From Beta vulgaris subsp. vulgaris (Eukaryota; Streptophyta; Magnoliopsida; Caryophyllales; Amaranthaceae), in assembly GCF_026745355.1 (NCBI RefSeq), contig NC_079208.1, positions 52,251,776-52,315,775 of the forward strand: a stretch of DNA of 64,000 nt, in the 5' to 3' direction. How positions within the stretch are numbered: the stretch's first letter is position 1; every line of letters begins with the position of its first letter. Positions 11,754 through 26,700 of this stretch are shown in pieces. The notes beneath the pieces were generated by a model, which did not search any database, was not told the DNA's origin, and worked only from the letters and a program-made list of their open reading frames with translations. A program made the translations under genes and the position numbers.

Positions 11754-14700
11754 ATGGCGAATTCTAAGCCCAAGAAAAGCTCCCAAGCTACACCAGACAA
11801 TATGGAAAAGATCCAATCCGACATTGCTTCGTTTGCATCTTCCCTTGGCCTTGCATCTTCTCTTCCCTCTTCTGGCTTCAATGATACTGATTTCCGACCC
11901 CGTAAAAAGAAACCGCAAGAACCAAAGAGTTCATCCCAAGATAAAAGCCCCATGTCTCAAAAGTCCCAAAACAAAAATCCGAATTCTGCCAAACCCCAAA
12001 ACAAGAACCCCAATTCACAAAAACCCCAAAACCACAAACCTAATACCTCAAAACCCCAAAACCCAAAAACCAATCCCCAAAAACCCCACAACCAGAATTC
12101 CAATATGAAGAATGACCCGAAAAGCAGAAAATTTAGCAACAATAACGGTGAATTTACTGCTAATAATAATGATCAGAAGTCATTTGAAAAGTATAAGAAC
12201 CTCCCGAAGCTTCCATTGGTTAAAGCAAGTGCTTTGGCAACATGGCACGCAGACCAGGGGGAGTTGGAGGAGAAGGTAATGGGTGGAGGAGAGAGAAAGA
12301 AAATGGAGATTGGAGATGCAGAAGAGTGGAAGAATCTGGTGGAGAAGAAGAAGGAGCTCGGGGAGAGGTTATTAGCACAGTATACTTTTGATTATGAGGC
12401 TTCCAGGGGACAAAGTGGGGATATAAAAATGCTCATTGCCACTCAAAGATCTGGAACAGCTGCTGATAAGGTTTCGGCTTATTCGGTTTTAATTGGTGAT
12501 AACCCAATTGCCAATCTGAGATCACTCGATGCGCTTCTGGGTATACTTTTTGCCTTTTTTTTTTCTTTTGATGTGAAGATGCTGCCTTTGTTTTTAAATT
12601 AGCAGGTTTTTTGAAATGTATTATACTTTTGGAGTATTGAATACATGGATTGAGTAAGTTTTTTGGATCATTGTTTCAAAATTTTCAAGTTATATGTATG
12701 GATATCTTATCTGCCTTCTCTGATATCTTTTGGTAAAACTGCATATGTTTAATTTAGCCAATGGTCATGTGATCCTTATATGGTTAGTAATTCTAAAACT
12801 AAGAATCAAGTGAGAGAATAGATTTTCCGCTGGCTTCTTGCCTTCTTGGTGTTCCTTATGCGTCTGGGTCAATCTCAAGTTGTATGTCATTTATGTTACA
12901 GGCAATAAAGAGCACACATCGTGTAGTACTACAAACATTTGTCATAGAGAGACAGGAATGATATTCTTATACGTCTTTGCTTCCTTAATCTATGGATTCA
13001 TTATTATTTTTCTTTTTCTGTCTGTTACAGCAATGGTGACGTCCAAGGTCGGGAAGCGTCATGCACTTACAGGCTTTGAAGCTCTAAAAGAATTGTTTAT
13101 ACAAAGGTCTACTTCTGTTCTGTGACCTGATTGTTCTATAATTCAAAGAATTATAGTACACTATATGGAAGTTACTTAACTGCAACATGGTTGATGTGAT
13201 GTACAATTGTGTTTGGGAGATTGAATCATATAGCACTTGGTATTTTGAGTGTATTGTTTTGAGTTTGCTGTATTAGAGACTTAAAGTGCTTATTTTCACT
13301 TTAAAACCTCTAACTTCTTTGAACTGGACTTATCTGAATTAATAAGACCTGATGTAGACTTTTCTGGTCTTATTGCTGTTATTCGAACTCGGTGGGCTTT
13401 TTTTAATTTGTAAATGAAACTTATTGGCCCTTATCTAAAGTCTAATCTACTGTGAACTTGGCCTTTATGAATAGACATGAAACATATTGTTTTGAGGTGA
13501 AAGGAACAGAGCCTTAGAATATATATGTCCTTAATGATATTGTGAGGAATTTTTTCTCCCTATCACGTGGCCTGATTATAGTAGCTGAATGGAATAGCCG
13601 AATAACTTTCGCCTGTTATGAGGCGAATAACGTATCTGACTGATTGTCATGGTCTGGGACTGTTCAATCTTTTGCCCCTCTTTATTGTGCCTGTTAAAAA
13701 AGAGGTCATTTCGGACAGATGTTTGAGCTTGACATAGGGATGGGTTGATAATTTGATATACTAACCCGCAGGCTTATCTACTACCTATTTGTTGTCTCTT
13801 TCTTTGATATAGTATTTCCTTTAGGCTCTATGTTATTTTCCCCAACCCATCTTGTAGTATGTTGGTGTGTAAAAGGGGTATGGGGAATTGCCTTGGTTTG
13901 TGATAAGCTGGTATTATCAGTTTAAGTGGTTTATGCTCAATGACACCAAAAAAAAAACTTCATGCTGCAGTTTGTTACCTGATCGTAAGTTGAAGACGCT
14001 TTTCCAACGGCCCCTCAACCATATTCCTGAAACAAAAGATGGTCATTCTCTTCTGATGTTCTGGTATTGGGAAGAATGCTTGAAGTCAAGGTATTCTATC
14101 TATAGCTTAGTTATGAGCCTTATGATTCGTGTAGAGAATTTGCTTGATGGTTTACAACTTTACATGTATTTAGTGCTGTAAGACATGGAAATTGGAACAT
14201 GGTTATTATGTACCTCAATGAATCAACCGCTCTTCTGAGGCTCATACCTCAAACTTAAAACACCTTCGCGACAACATTAGCTCCTCTCGTGAGTTGTGAC
14301 GCATATGTCATAAGCACAGTCAGGTTATATCTTATACTTCTTACGCTCATAATCTAATGAGTATAGAGTAGTGGATAATTATCAATTGATTATTCTGTTG
14401 AAGTTATAATATCCGAGATGAAGGAGAGTAGCCAGAAGAAACTACTAATCCATTCCACTTAATTTAAGTTATACACTTACAACTATATGGTACTAAGAAA
14501 GCAACAAGCTCACTAAAACTAAGGGAGCATAATCCCATAACATACTCCACTTACTCAAACAATATCTCAATTCCCATCATTTAGAGTCAGTTTGACTAAT
14601 GTAGTTATTACGGTAGCTGTTAGCACAAGCAGTAGTTGTTAGCGGTTGTAATAGTTGTTAATTGTCATATATTAGCATTAGAGTTTGACTATGAAAAGTA

Positions 14701-17700
14701 CTTTTATAATAATTAGCGTTTGGTAGAAATAACTGTCAGTTTAAAAAATTACTCCCTCCGTCCCAAAATACTTTTGACACTTATCAAGGCATGTAGTTTT
14801 AGATGATAACTTGTTGTTTGATTATCAATTGTTATTTTATTAAAAAGTAGATGTAATAGGAAATAGTAGTTAGTAAAAGTAGTATTATTTTATTTTAAGG
14901 AGAGAGAATGTAGGTCATGGTTAGAGTTTAGGTAATAAGAGTGGTATTATTTTATTTGGAGGAGAGAGAATGTGGGCCAATAGTTAAAAGGTAGAATGAT
15001 TAAAATAATAGTGGGTCATATCCCAAAATAGAAGTGTAAAGAGTATTGTGGGACAGACAAAAAAGGAACGCGTAAAGAGTATTTTGGGACGGAGGAAGTA
15101 ACAAAAATGAATTATATTCAATTTTCAAAAGCTATCCCGACTAAAAAAACTAATACTTATAGGTTATAACTTCCCCAAAACACAGCTCAAACACCAAAAG
15201 CTACTTCAAACACTACTTCATCAAAAACTACTTTTCACCATTTTTAGAGTTTTGACTTAGTCCAAACACTAAAACGTACTTCAAAAGATGTTGCCCGATC
15301 ACACCCTAAATGATCATGCGTAATCCTCTAACGACGTAACAACCCACTACTAGTTTTTAGTGGAGATATATGTTTCTTAAACCTAGGATCTACCTTGTAT
15401 CATCACGCAATATATTCTTAAGGTGGGTTCTAAGTTCTCTAGTTTACTTATATCATATCACTTCTCTTAAGCTATCAATTCCAAATATATGGAATTTACA
15501 ATTGAATTTTTCTATTTAAAGAGTTGATATTATTAAGAAAAAATTACTAACCAAACTAAATCACAAGTAACTCAATAAAAACAAGTTTGGAACTTCAATA
15601 AAAAATTCAACACACACACTGAAAATTGTTGCTATGTTTTGGAAAATCAGTTCATGGTGATCTTTCATTGAAAAACTAGGTGTCAAGTTGAGTTGTTCCA
15701 GTAGAATGGGAGACAATCACCATGAGTGCATAGTGATTACATTCTTCTAAAGTAGACAGTATGTATCTCTTGTTCTTCATGGTATGTAAACATTTCCTTT
15801 CCTGGGTTTTCTTGTATCAGGTATGAACGTTTTGTCTCTGCACTAGAGGAGGCATCAAGGGATATGTTGCGCATACTTAAAGACAAGGCAGCAAAGGTCA
15901 GTTTGGTGGAATTGGTTGCTATGACTTTTCTCTATTTCTGCCTTCTTTGATCTTCTGTCAGCTTAACCCCAGTAGAACTCTCGATCCTGAGATCAGTTTT
16001 ATGCGTACTAGAATTTTTTGCACGCGATGCGTGCTTGAATTTATTTCGAAACAGAAACTCGATTTTTTTCGGCATAAGAGTCAAAATTTGAACATTAGAC
16101 ATACAAAGAATAATTGTTTTTATTAGTTGCAAAATTTGATCGGTTTAGTTTCTGTCACTTAAGTCTCTTACCATTCTTTTTGTTTTTTTTTTTACTTTTC
16201 AAAGTTGAATTCTAAGAACAAAATAGAAATTTTATTAAATTTGTGTATGATTTCTAATATTATAATTTTTTAGTTGATTTTTGAATTAAGTACAGTACTT
16301 CATAAATTGTAAAGAAAGTGGACACTTTGATTTCAAGTCAATTTTTTCATAGGTTGTAGTTTGTAAGTGAATTTTTAAGTTTTTATAAAGTTTTCTCATT
16401 TTAGTGATTTGCATAACGTAAATTATGCAATTTTATGATTTTAGTTGACTTGTGAGTGATTGTTATAATTATATTTTTGGTATGTTTGTTTGAAACCCCC
16501 TTTGATTTGTAAGTGAAATTGTAATTTAGAATGGGAAGGGGGGGCAAAATAGGCATTTCAAAAAAGGACACCATTGCTCCCCCCTTCCCTTATATAATAG
16601 AGATACATTGTATTATTTGTATATATGTGCTTATCAACGTCCATGAATGATAAATCATAGATCGAATGACCGAATCAGGAAAATTGGGTAGCTTTGCGTG
16701 GTTTTTCTGTTCAAATTATTTTATTTTTATTCATTTCTTGAATGTATGTAGATTATGTATGCATTACTAAGCACTAAGTCAGAGCAAGAGCGGAGGTTGC
16801 TCACGGCACTAGTCAACAAAGTAAGTCTGATGAATGTTTCTTCTCTGATGAGCCAATATTCTCTTCTCGTAGATACTCTTGTTTGTTCAGAAGAAGTATT
16901 GGATATTGTTTGACATCCTTTTCATTGTTTTGATGACCTACAGCTAGGGGATCCTGACAGCAAGGCTGCATCAAATGCTGATTATTATTTGACCAACCTT
17001 CTATCTGATCATCCAAACATGAAGGTAGAACTGTATATATTATATATTATAACATGACTGCACTTTTACTTGTATTTCTATAAACGGTGTTATGCATGTC
17101 ACAAATAGTATAGGACCATCTTTTTGAAAAAGAGGAAAAGGCAAGGGTAGGAGGAACGATGAAGAACAAAGTCACGGAAGGGTAATCTGGAAAAAGCTGT
17201 ATATAGTCTGTAATATACTGGGAAGCTCGGAATCGGCCAGCCACCCCTCCGTACCGGTGCCGACACGGAATCCGGATTGGACGCAGGGAAGAGAAAGCGA
17301 CACGGCATTTACTGAGCTTAGAGTGTCAGTTGAGCTTTTGCTAGCCATAGATGGGGTTATTGAAGAGCTCGACAGTGGGAAAGCAGGGATGTAAGTAAAA
17401 AGGGGATGGAGGGGCTGTGTCACGTGTGTGATTAATGTTATAAAGAGCAGAGAGAAAGGGGGAATGGAGACAGTGGTCATTATATTTTTTCTTTAGAAAA
17501 AAGAGAGTAAGGGAGAGTGGGGGATAGCTGTGGGGTTTGAAATTTGAAACCACCTAGCAGGTAGGGAGTTAATACTTCTGCATTTCTGCTGGGTTTATTA
17601 TATTTTTATTTTCTTTGGAAAGAGGACTTTTTTATTTGGGTACCTATATCTCGTGTGCCCGAGTCCATATCCAAAATTTGGACTCTTCAAAAACGAGTCC

Positions 17701-20700
17701 ATGAATCCTTAAAATTTGAATTTGAAGGGTCCGACACTTGGACAAGTATCCGAGTTAGACACCCGTACCCGAGGCCAAGCATCCTAGGTAATGTATAGTC
17801 TGATAATAGTAAGCTGTTTTCTGACCTGATAGATAACATTCAGTTATCCACTATTTTGGGTTCACTGTCTCCTTCCTCTCCCCAATATATTGTCTATTAC
17901 TCCTAGTCCTCTCTTTTCTAATCTAGGTCTGAGTAATATTTTCCTTAGTTCCTACTCGTACAATCTGTAGGTTCTTATTGGCTTTAATATCAGTTGATAT
18001 ATTTTTGTTGCACAATATTGTTCTTTCTGGCATCAAAAGAGTAAATGAGAACCATGCAAACTCTGCCTCATCTTATTTACAGCAGTAAGAGTTAGGTTGC
18101 ATTGTCATTCATATGTAATTATCTTCTCCCTATGTACCTCTGGCAGGATGGTAAGTGGAGGCATTGGGTAATAGTAGGAGAGGGTATGGTTAATGGTAGA
18201 ATAGAACCTTGGTAAACCAAACAACAATGGTGCTATCATTATAACCTCCATTCTGCATTGGCTCCAGTATTCTATAAACTTCAGCAGCTTCTTTGAAGCA
18301 GCCTGAAGATTGTACACACAATGTTCCCATTTTTTAATCAAGAACTCATGATTCTGGTACCATAAACTTGAGCTATAACTCAAACCAGGCTCTCTTTATT
18401 GCATTTAGATATGGGAAGGTGTTGAATTTTTGCATTAGAAGATGGATATGGAAATCGCCGTATCTGTCGAACTTGAGGTTTGGCTTGTCACCAGAAGCAG
18501 GAAGCTAAGAGGTGGGTGTTTAACTTAGTATTCTGATTCTGAAGCATATGTGCTAGGTGTCGAATTTTGGGGTGTAGACATGTTTATGTAGGTTTTGGTT
18601 TTTGGCAATTAGTGACTTTTTACTTCTATATTCTAATAAGTTGTCTGAGTCAAAGAATGTCTTATCTGATACTGATCTAGAAATTATTAGTCATGATTTT
18701 CTAGCTTCAAGAGATGTTTATCTTGCATGTTAACATATTCTTCAGGTCAATAACTATAGAACATACTCTTTGGCGTGTGCAATGGTCAAATGGTCATATT
18801 GTTGTTAATTCCTGAATTTTTCATATTTGTGAGTTGTGAATAACTGAATGTGCATATTTTCTGCCTCTCACAAGGTGTCTGAATACTTTTTCTTATGCCT
18901 ACACTTTCAGGCCGTGGTGATTGATGAAGTGGACTCATTCCTATTTCGTCCGCACCTGGTTTTGCGTGCAAAATATCGTGCTGTATGTCTTCCATCTGTT
19001 TGTTTGACCGAGTTGACATTAATTTTCATATTCTTATGGTTCATATCTTGGTGGTTTTAACTTCAATGATGACACTGAAACTGAATTGCCTGGATTTTAA
19101 TTGGTCATTTGGAGCTCTAATGTGGGACATAAGACTTATTACTTTCCTCACCCGGAAGTCCGGAACTCAGTCGTGACTCGAGACCACCTGTACAACATCT
19201 TATATAACTATCTGATTGGGTCGAACTCAAAGCCATAGTGTCTTAGAACGAAGGAAAGTGCAGAGTGCCTGGTACAATCAAGATAAGAAAGAAATATCAA
19301 GCAATTCTAATTGTTTCTTTTTCTATTGACTCTTTTTCAATTGTGATGTATTGACCCATGGCCTCTGTATTGTAGCAGAGATAGATGTTGATCAGTTTTC
19401 TATTGATTCAAACATTGTATCCATGTGGAATTGAGTTCTCTCAGTAGAGAGGAACAGTTTTTTTTCCTTCTTTTGAACGGCTTGAAGAATCCTTGGTTAT
19501 CTGGGAAACCTTTCAGACTTAGAGCAACTGATAGGTCATGCCTGCTTAAGAGTTGGCAGGTAAAAGGGCAGTTTCTCAAGCCTCTGTTCATTGAAGGTTG
19601 AAAATTATTATCCCCCATTGGTTCAATCATTTTTAAATTTGTTGTAAATCCCGAATCAGAGTTTTGAACCCATGTTGAAATAGGGATTTATAAGCTCAAA
19701 CTGACACCAGAGTGTTAGGTATGTACTGTATAAGATTCACAGCATCTGTTGTAAATCTTTGGTTGTAAGCAGTGGTTTTGGTGAGTTATGGCATAAGAAG
19801 GATGTTATATTAATTTTTGTCATCTCGTGTTGCAGGTTACTTTTCTAAGTAAAACTCGCCTAAGTCACAAGGGGGATGGGCCCAAGGTAGCAAAGCGTTT
19901 GGTAGATGTGTATTTTGCACTGTTTAAGGTATGTTTCTTTCTACTATTGCACTGTAATTCCTTTCAGCAAGACTGCACTTTCTAGTTCTAAATGATATCT
20001 TGCCTTGTACTTTGGGATCTTAATTTCTTTAAATTGGAACCCCTCTCCCCCCCCCCCAAAAAAAAAAAGAAAAATGAAAAAAAATAATCATGTTCTTATT
20101 TGTTAATTTCTTGGATCGGGACTATTAATTTTAGGTGCTAATCTCTGGGGTGGGAAATAGTAAAGAAAAGGAGAGCAAAGAGACAAAGAAACCAACGGAT
20201 GAGGACAAGGAAATGCTAAATTCATCAGGATCTCACGTGGAAATGGATTCACGGCTTCTATCTACTCTTCTGACAGTAAGTATTTCAAAAGAAAGACTTT
20301 ACGTTGCTTGAATGTTTATTTATATGTTTATGGAATCTTATTCAGGGGTTGCTACTTGGTAAGCTCTAGGTTAGATTTCACTTGCATGTTCAGGACACTG
20401 TATTTCTCGTAAAGCCTGGACTTTGTGTTTCTTTTAATTTATTTGTTGCTCGAACATTACCGCATTAGTTGTTTTAACAGTTGTCAAACTCTAAATTTGA
20501 ATCATTCCAGTATCTAAGCTTTGAATGACAAGTGTTGAATACAACTTATTGGTTATCTCTAAAAGTTGGAGGTTTCTGGATTGATTGCCATTGATCTTCA
20601 GTTTAATCTTGGCTTTGTGGGGACTTTGTTCATGGTTTTTTTTTTTTTCCCTCTGCACAAATTTACTAGTACACCTGTTTGCTTCAGTCTCTTTTTAAAG

Positions 20701-23700
20701 AGAGAATTATAAATGCTTGAGTCTCTTTTTTTACGCCTGGAGTTTCTGAAGTAGCTCATTATTGTCCACAAAATTTCTTCTTTTCTCAGGGAGTCAATAG
20801 GGCTTTTCCGTATGTTTCTGGAGATGAAGCTGATGAAATTGTTGATGTCCAGACTCCAATGCTTTTCCGTCTTGTAAGTCATGTGTTTCACTTGTATGAT
20901 ACTTTAAATAACATTGCTATTTTCTCATTATGTATTGGTCATATCAGGTTGGAGATAATTTGGATATAGTTTGGAAAAGTTTTCACCATTGAAAATTTTG
21001 TGTTAACATTTGTGGCAACTGTGCAGGTTCATTCACAAAACTTCAATGTCGGTATCCAAGCATTAATGCTTCTTGATAAAATTTCTTCCAAGAATCAAGT
21101 TGTCAGTGATCGATTTTATCGTGCTTTGTACTCAAAGTTGTTACTCCCTGCTGCTCTTAATACTTCCAAGGTAGGTGGTTTCATACTTTTTCTTCCATCT
21201 CAATGCAAATCAGCTTTCATACACACCTGACTACCTGAGTGTGTACACCTAACGGATTGTCATAATCTACACCTCTCTGTTGTTTCTCTTATGTGCTGGA
21301 AATATGTTTTTGGATGAAGAGTAGTGAGTAATGACTAGAGAGCCGGAGAAGTAACGGTGTAGCACCTAACCTTAATTGCAATATGGTCGATAAATCTTGA
21401 CACATGTGACGATATGCTCTTTGGTCTGCAACTAAAATTTTGATTTATGATCTGGCAGCTGTGATTTAGGTAGATTTTTGTTAACATTTGGAGTAATGAT
21501 CTTGATCTTTGACTTGACCTCTCATAAGGCACTCGAATTGCTCTTAGAGCAATCTTCTAATCTCTTATCCTTAGTTGAAAGTAGCCAGTCAAGCCGATTC
21601 GTTAAAAAAGGTAACCTTATAAAGCTGTTATGTAAGATACCTAAGGCAGGCTCTCTATTCAGAAAGACAATTGGTTAGAGTGGAGTGTGATGAGACACAA
21701 AAATTTCGTTGCTAATGCTGTCATCTTCCGAATACGTCCAGATTTCTTTACACCTTTTCCAGTGTCAGGAGAATGGTTTGCAGTAACAGGGAAGGAGAAA
21801 GATGGACAACAGTCTCGAGCTGTTTTCAAGTAAAGATTTTATTTGAGTTTTATTCATTGGCAACTGGCAAGGGTACTTGTAGAAGTTGTGATCGAAACTT
21901 TATGACCTGAATGCTCAAAATTACAAAGTCCCATAAGCAATCATATTCAGTTGGAGACAGTGATTGTTGTTTGTATATTATGAAGAATCTTTTGTCAAAA
22001 GGGACCTCTTAAAACATTTTGGTTGTGAGTAGGGACCCCAAAAAAAATGTGAAGAGGGACCCAATAACTTGCTTTGTTTGCTGTTTAGGTCCCAATGGTC
22101 ATATTCCGGCAATGAAGTCAACTTTCCGGCTGTTGACTTCATCTAATCACCTTACTTTTACAATTTTGTTGTTGACATCTATCTTATACCGGTTTTCGGC
22201 GTTAACTTTTGTTTTTTCAGTTCAAAATTTAGGGGAAAAAGAATTACCCTTGTGGAAATTGCTTAAGATTCGAGGAGACTTAGAGGGTGATTGAGGAGGG
22301 TGATTGTTTCAATTTTAGTTTAAATGGAAGAGGAATTTAATGGAGGGTTGGTGGTACAAAGTGTCACAGAGATATGAGAGATAGAGCGCGTGCACACAGG
22401 GAAATTGGAAATTATGGTAGGGAAAATTAAAAAAGGATTCGAAGAGATAAAGTGATATACTGTGATATTAAAAAACCGGAAAAAACAATAGTCAACGTTG
22501 AAAACCGGGATAAGGTAGCTGTCAACAACAAAATGGTAAAAGTAGTTTAGGACAACAATTTTTTTATAAGGTAGTTTCTCGCAAAAACATGAAAGTTAAA
22601 AGTAGTTTCGGACAAAAAATCCTAATATTGAATACAATATGCACAATAATTTATATATGTTCTCCATTCTAAAATTAATGAAACACTTACCATTTTAGTC
22701 CATTTCAAAATAAATGAAACGTTACTTTATTTGATATTCACTTCTTTCTATCTCTCTTTCCTCATTACATGAGTCCCTCTTTTTCTTTCTGTCTATCTCT
22801 GACCTCTCCTAAATCCGTGTGTGAAGGCCCTACATTTCATTTAAAACATAACAGAGGGAGTATATATAGCTACAAATAATAAATAATTTAATTTAATACT
22901 ACCTTTGTTTTCTATTATTTGCAACGATTAGACATTTTCCCTCTCTACTTTATGTCAAATCGTTGCACATAATAAAAAACGAAGGTAGTATATAGCTACA
23001 GCTAATAAATAGGTTAACTTAAAATATAGCCACGACTAATAAATATCTATATGTAAGCAATAATTGAAATTAAATATTTTGCAAATTATCAATTTGTTAA
23101 ACTTTGAATATGTAAAAATAAAAATAATGACTAATCCTGAATTCTATAGATATGTTATGTATAAATATGTCTTATTTCCAATATATAATCATCTAACTTA
23201 TAAACAATAAAAAGTATAAAAATGGAATAATACCCATCCCTTTTGGTCATTTTACACAATCAAGTAGCAATTAACTATCAATTACTTACCAAACACCTTT
23301 ATACAAACAACTACTACAGGGACTTGTGAAATGGAGGGAGCACTTCTCAAATTCTCACTTCAAGTATATATTTGGTTATAAAGAAAGTGAAATAAGAGTT
23401 TTTGGTGTGGTCTAACTGTCTAAAATTTTTGTGGTCTATTCTGGTTCTAATGAGGATAAGTAATAAATTCTTGAGCTCAGGTAAAAAGAGCAGAGCCTTA
23501 ATCTAACTACACAATTTTAAAACGAGAATAGCTAAACCGCTGATAGTTTAAATGTCTAGTAGGAGCCTATGGATATGTTTGTATATGAATTGAAAGCTAG
23601 TATCCACCATTTGTTCTATTCACATTTAGATGTCTAATTAGATGTTTAGCCTTTCTCTTAAAAGAAAAGGAAAATAAGCTGAACCACCTTCTGTCTCTAG

Positions 23701-26700
23701 AATTCAGAACTTAAAATCAGAAAAAAAGAAGAGAATAAAATAACTTTTATCAAAAAGAATGAATGCATGTGTCAAGGGGGTCTCTTTAACTGACTTAATC
23801 TAACTGAAAATGGCAAAAGAGAGAAGAAAAATGAAACAGGCTTCCTCTGCTTTCCAGAAGTCAGAATTGTTCCCGATTGAAAGAAGGAAAATAGATGATG
23901 AGGAGACAAAAAGAGAACAGAATATCAAAGGGAGAGGGAGAAGTGACCTAAAATTGGTTATTTTCTAAGTTTTTTTATTTTTATTTTTATATATCCAGAA
24001 CTCTTTCTTCCTTGGGCGTCCTTACAAAAGGCGGCCCAGGCGCATGCTCCGTGACTCGACATAGGTGTGCCATGTTTGTCTTGGCTCGCTTTTGGTATCA
24101 CGCTGCGTTTGAAACTTATAAGGCGATTTTTCCAACATCTTGCTTGCCTAACGTGAGGCGTGTTAATCTTGAAACTGATTATTACAGGGGTAAGGTTACA
24201 CACGTTGGACCCATTTGCCACACGGAGGAGGGGAGCCTCTAAAGGGATTGGATAGTGTTAAAGTGTACAGACTCCACAAAGAAAACAAGATCGTTGAATA
24301 TGGAACTTGAGAACGGAAATTTTCCACGTTCAATGATTAAACGGACAGCGAATTTCATTTTTAAGCTTTGCTCGTCAACTTGAGCATCAGCTTTGACCTG
24401 ATGCCTCTGAAAAGCTCTCGCCCAAGGGAGGGTATGATTGGTTGGATGTGTGCAATCTTATCCCCACAATAACAAATAGGTGTTCCTTAGACCATTGGTT
24501 CACAATGCATCTGCTTGCTACTCCCCCAAAAAATTTTCCTGATACACAAGTAGTAACAATATAAGGATCCACTTTCATAATTCAAATGCAAAAGATGGTG
24601 AATTTCTCCGCTTTGGTGGAATTGCATAGCTTTACTCACCTACAAGATATGGATAACTGTGAAAAAGTTGAATCATCATGATCTAGAAGATGTATAGCTT
24701 TGTCTATGCATGTGCTTGCTAGATGGTGGTGTAACAAAAAGAATTTGGGTGGAATACTTGAAATATATTTGGGCATTGCTCAGGTCTTTGTTGTTCTTTG
24801 TGGTGGTTTATTGTTTGCGCCTTAGATTTTGTTAAAGTTTTTATCATCTCACAAGTTAAGCACATTTTTGATTAAACTTACTTTGTAGTGAACTCAGAAC
24901 TGCATAGAATACTTGTGCTACTCAAAGTAACTTTCTCATTTTTTATCTATGTTACAGGCAGAAATGTTTATAGGACTTCTACTAAGAGCTATGAAGAGCG
25001 ATGTACATTTGAAGCGTGTAGCTGCATTTTCAAAACGTCTGTTACAGGTCTGTTGTTACTGTCTCTAACATTTGATTTTTTTTTCTTCTTATAAGTACTC
25101 TATTTGCTGTACCTGTTGAACTTGACTTCCTCCAGCTCTAATTGATTTACCCACATCATCATATCATATGGACAGCCTTTATTTGGTTTATTTTCTGCTT
25201 TCCTGCTTTCACTCTTGTTTTTCTGTTTGTCCATCTTGAATGGATAATTGGCTGTGAGAGCTGCCGTACTTTGAATGCCCTGCTTGGCTGTTAATAGAAA
25301 GAAAAAGAAAATTTGACTTTCTTCCTACTTCGGCAGGTTTCACTTCAACAGCCTCCTCAGTACGCCTGTGGGTGCCTGTTTCTTCTCTCTGAAGTCCTCA
25401 AATCAAGGCCACCTCTCTGGTGAGGATAAGATTATTTTCTTCTTCGTGTCTCGTTGTAGAATCTTAATCTCAATATATTGTCAGTATACTCATGGTGCTC
25501 TCTTTGATGCAGGAATATGGCAATTCAAAACGAGGCGGACGATGAAGATATTGAACATTTTGAAGATGCTCCGGATGATACAGAAAATTCACCTGATACT
25601 GAAGCTAACATGCCAATAAGCAACAATAGCGATAAGGAAGGGACCAATTCTAAATTGGACTCTGATGATGAACAGACCAATTCTAAATTAGACTCCGATG
25701 ATGATTCCGCCCAAGAGGAAGAAGCCTCTTCAGCCTCTTCTGATGAGGATGTTTCTGGTGACGATGAAGACTTATTGATGAAAAAGAATGTTGAGAAACC
25801 CCAGGAATCTAACTCTAGTAAGTTGTCTGTGGACAATGGAAACCGGCGCGAGTCCTTAACCAAGCATTCACTACCTGGTGGATATGATCCTCGGCACCGG
25901 GAACCTTCTTTTTGGTATGTTTCTGCTACATATCCTAATTCCTATATGTCTTACACTGGAAATTGTTTTTGTCACATTTGATGAATATCATTGGGATCGC
26001 CACCAATAAGTATTCCCAGTGGTAAAAATGAGAAGCCTTCGTAAACATTCTTTGATCTTTGATACACTTGTCTTTCAGTTGCACCCCTTGTACAACAAGC
26101 TGATTTGAACTTTTTTCTACAGCAATGCGGACCATACTAGTTGGTGGGAGCTGACTGTACTGGCTTCTCACACGCACCCGTCAGTGGCAACCATGGCAAG
26201 GACTCTTCTTTCTGGAGCCACCATTGTTTACAATGGGAATCCATTGAATGATCTTTCTCTGACTGCTTTTCTGGACAAGTTCATGGAAAAGAAGCCTAAA
26301 CAAAGCACATGGCACGGTGGTTCACGCATTGAACCTGCTAAGAAGGTCCGTATCTAACCAAAAAATACTATGTTTTGCCTGTCCTTTTTCTTGGTAGTGC
26401 TTGTTAATTCTTTATGCAGTGATTGTTGGTTTGTTCAATTATTGATCAAGCTGTTGAATTCTTCTCAATGAGCTTTAGTTTGCAATATCACATATGAATG
26501 TTGAGATTTGATAATATTGATCTTGGTTACTGATTTTCTTCCAGCTTGACATGAACAAGCATTTGATTGGTTCTGAAATTTTGGCACTTGCTGAAGATGA
26601 TGTAGCGCCGGAGGACCTAGTCTTTCACAAGTTCTACATGAACAAAATGAGTTTGTCAACGAAGGCACCAAAGAAGAAAACCAAGAAGAAAGGAGCTGAA

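Larger units (their letters stand above)
21171..24957 (+). other. Intron 11 of the NOC1-like gene (3.8 kb), inflated by repeats
   Basis: Much longer than the other introns. It contains an ORF-like stretch at about 21480-21835 (for example HKALELLLEQSSNLLSLVES, then after a stop NFVANAVIFRIRPDFF and SGEWFAVTGKEKDGQQSR), which looks like an eroded gene fragment I cannot name. It also holds two MITEs (22660-22861, 22899-22988) and an unassigned GC-richer piece at 24005-24245. Conserved NOC1 sequence resumes cleanly at 24958, so the insertions are removed by splicing. Confidence 0.6.

Noticed and set aside
11957..12142. Minus-strand Phe/Leu/Trp/Gly-rich frame
   Set aside because: Antisense of the KPQN/NPN low-complexity segment in exon 1 of the NOC1-like gene.
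24012..24242. 76-codon frame in intron 11 with Cys/Arg content
   Set aside because: No recognisable domain, and the opposite strand is equally open; not supported as a gene.
25525..25863. Ser-rich minus-strand frame (also 26808-27065)
   Set aside because: Antisense of Asp/Glu-rich NOC1 exons.
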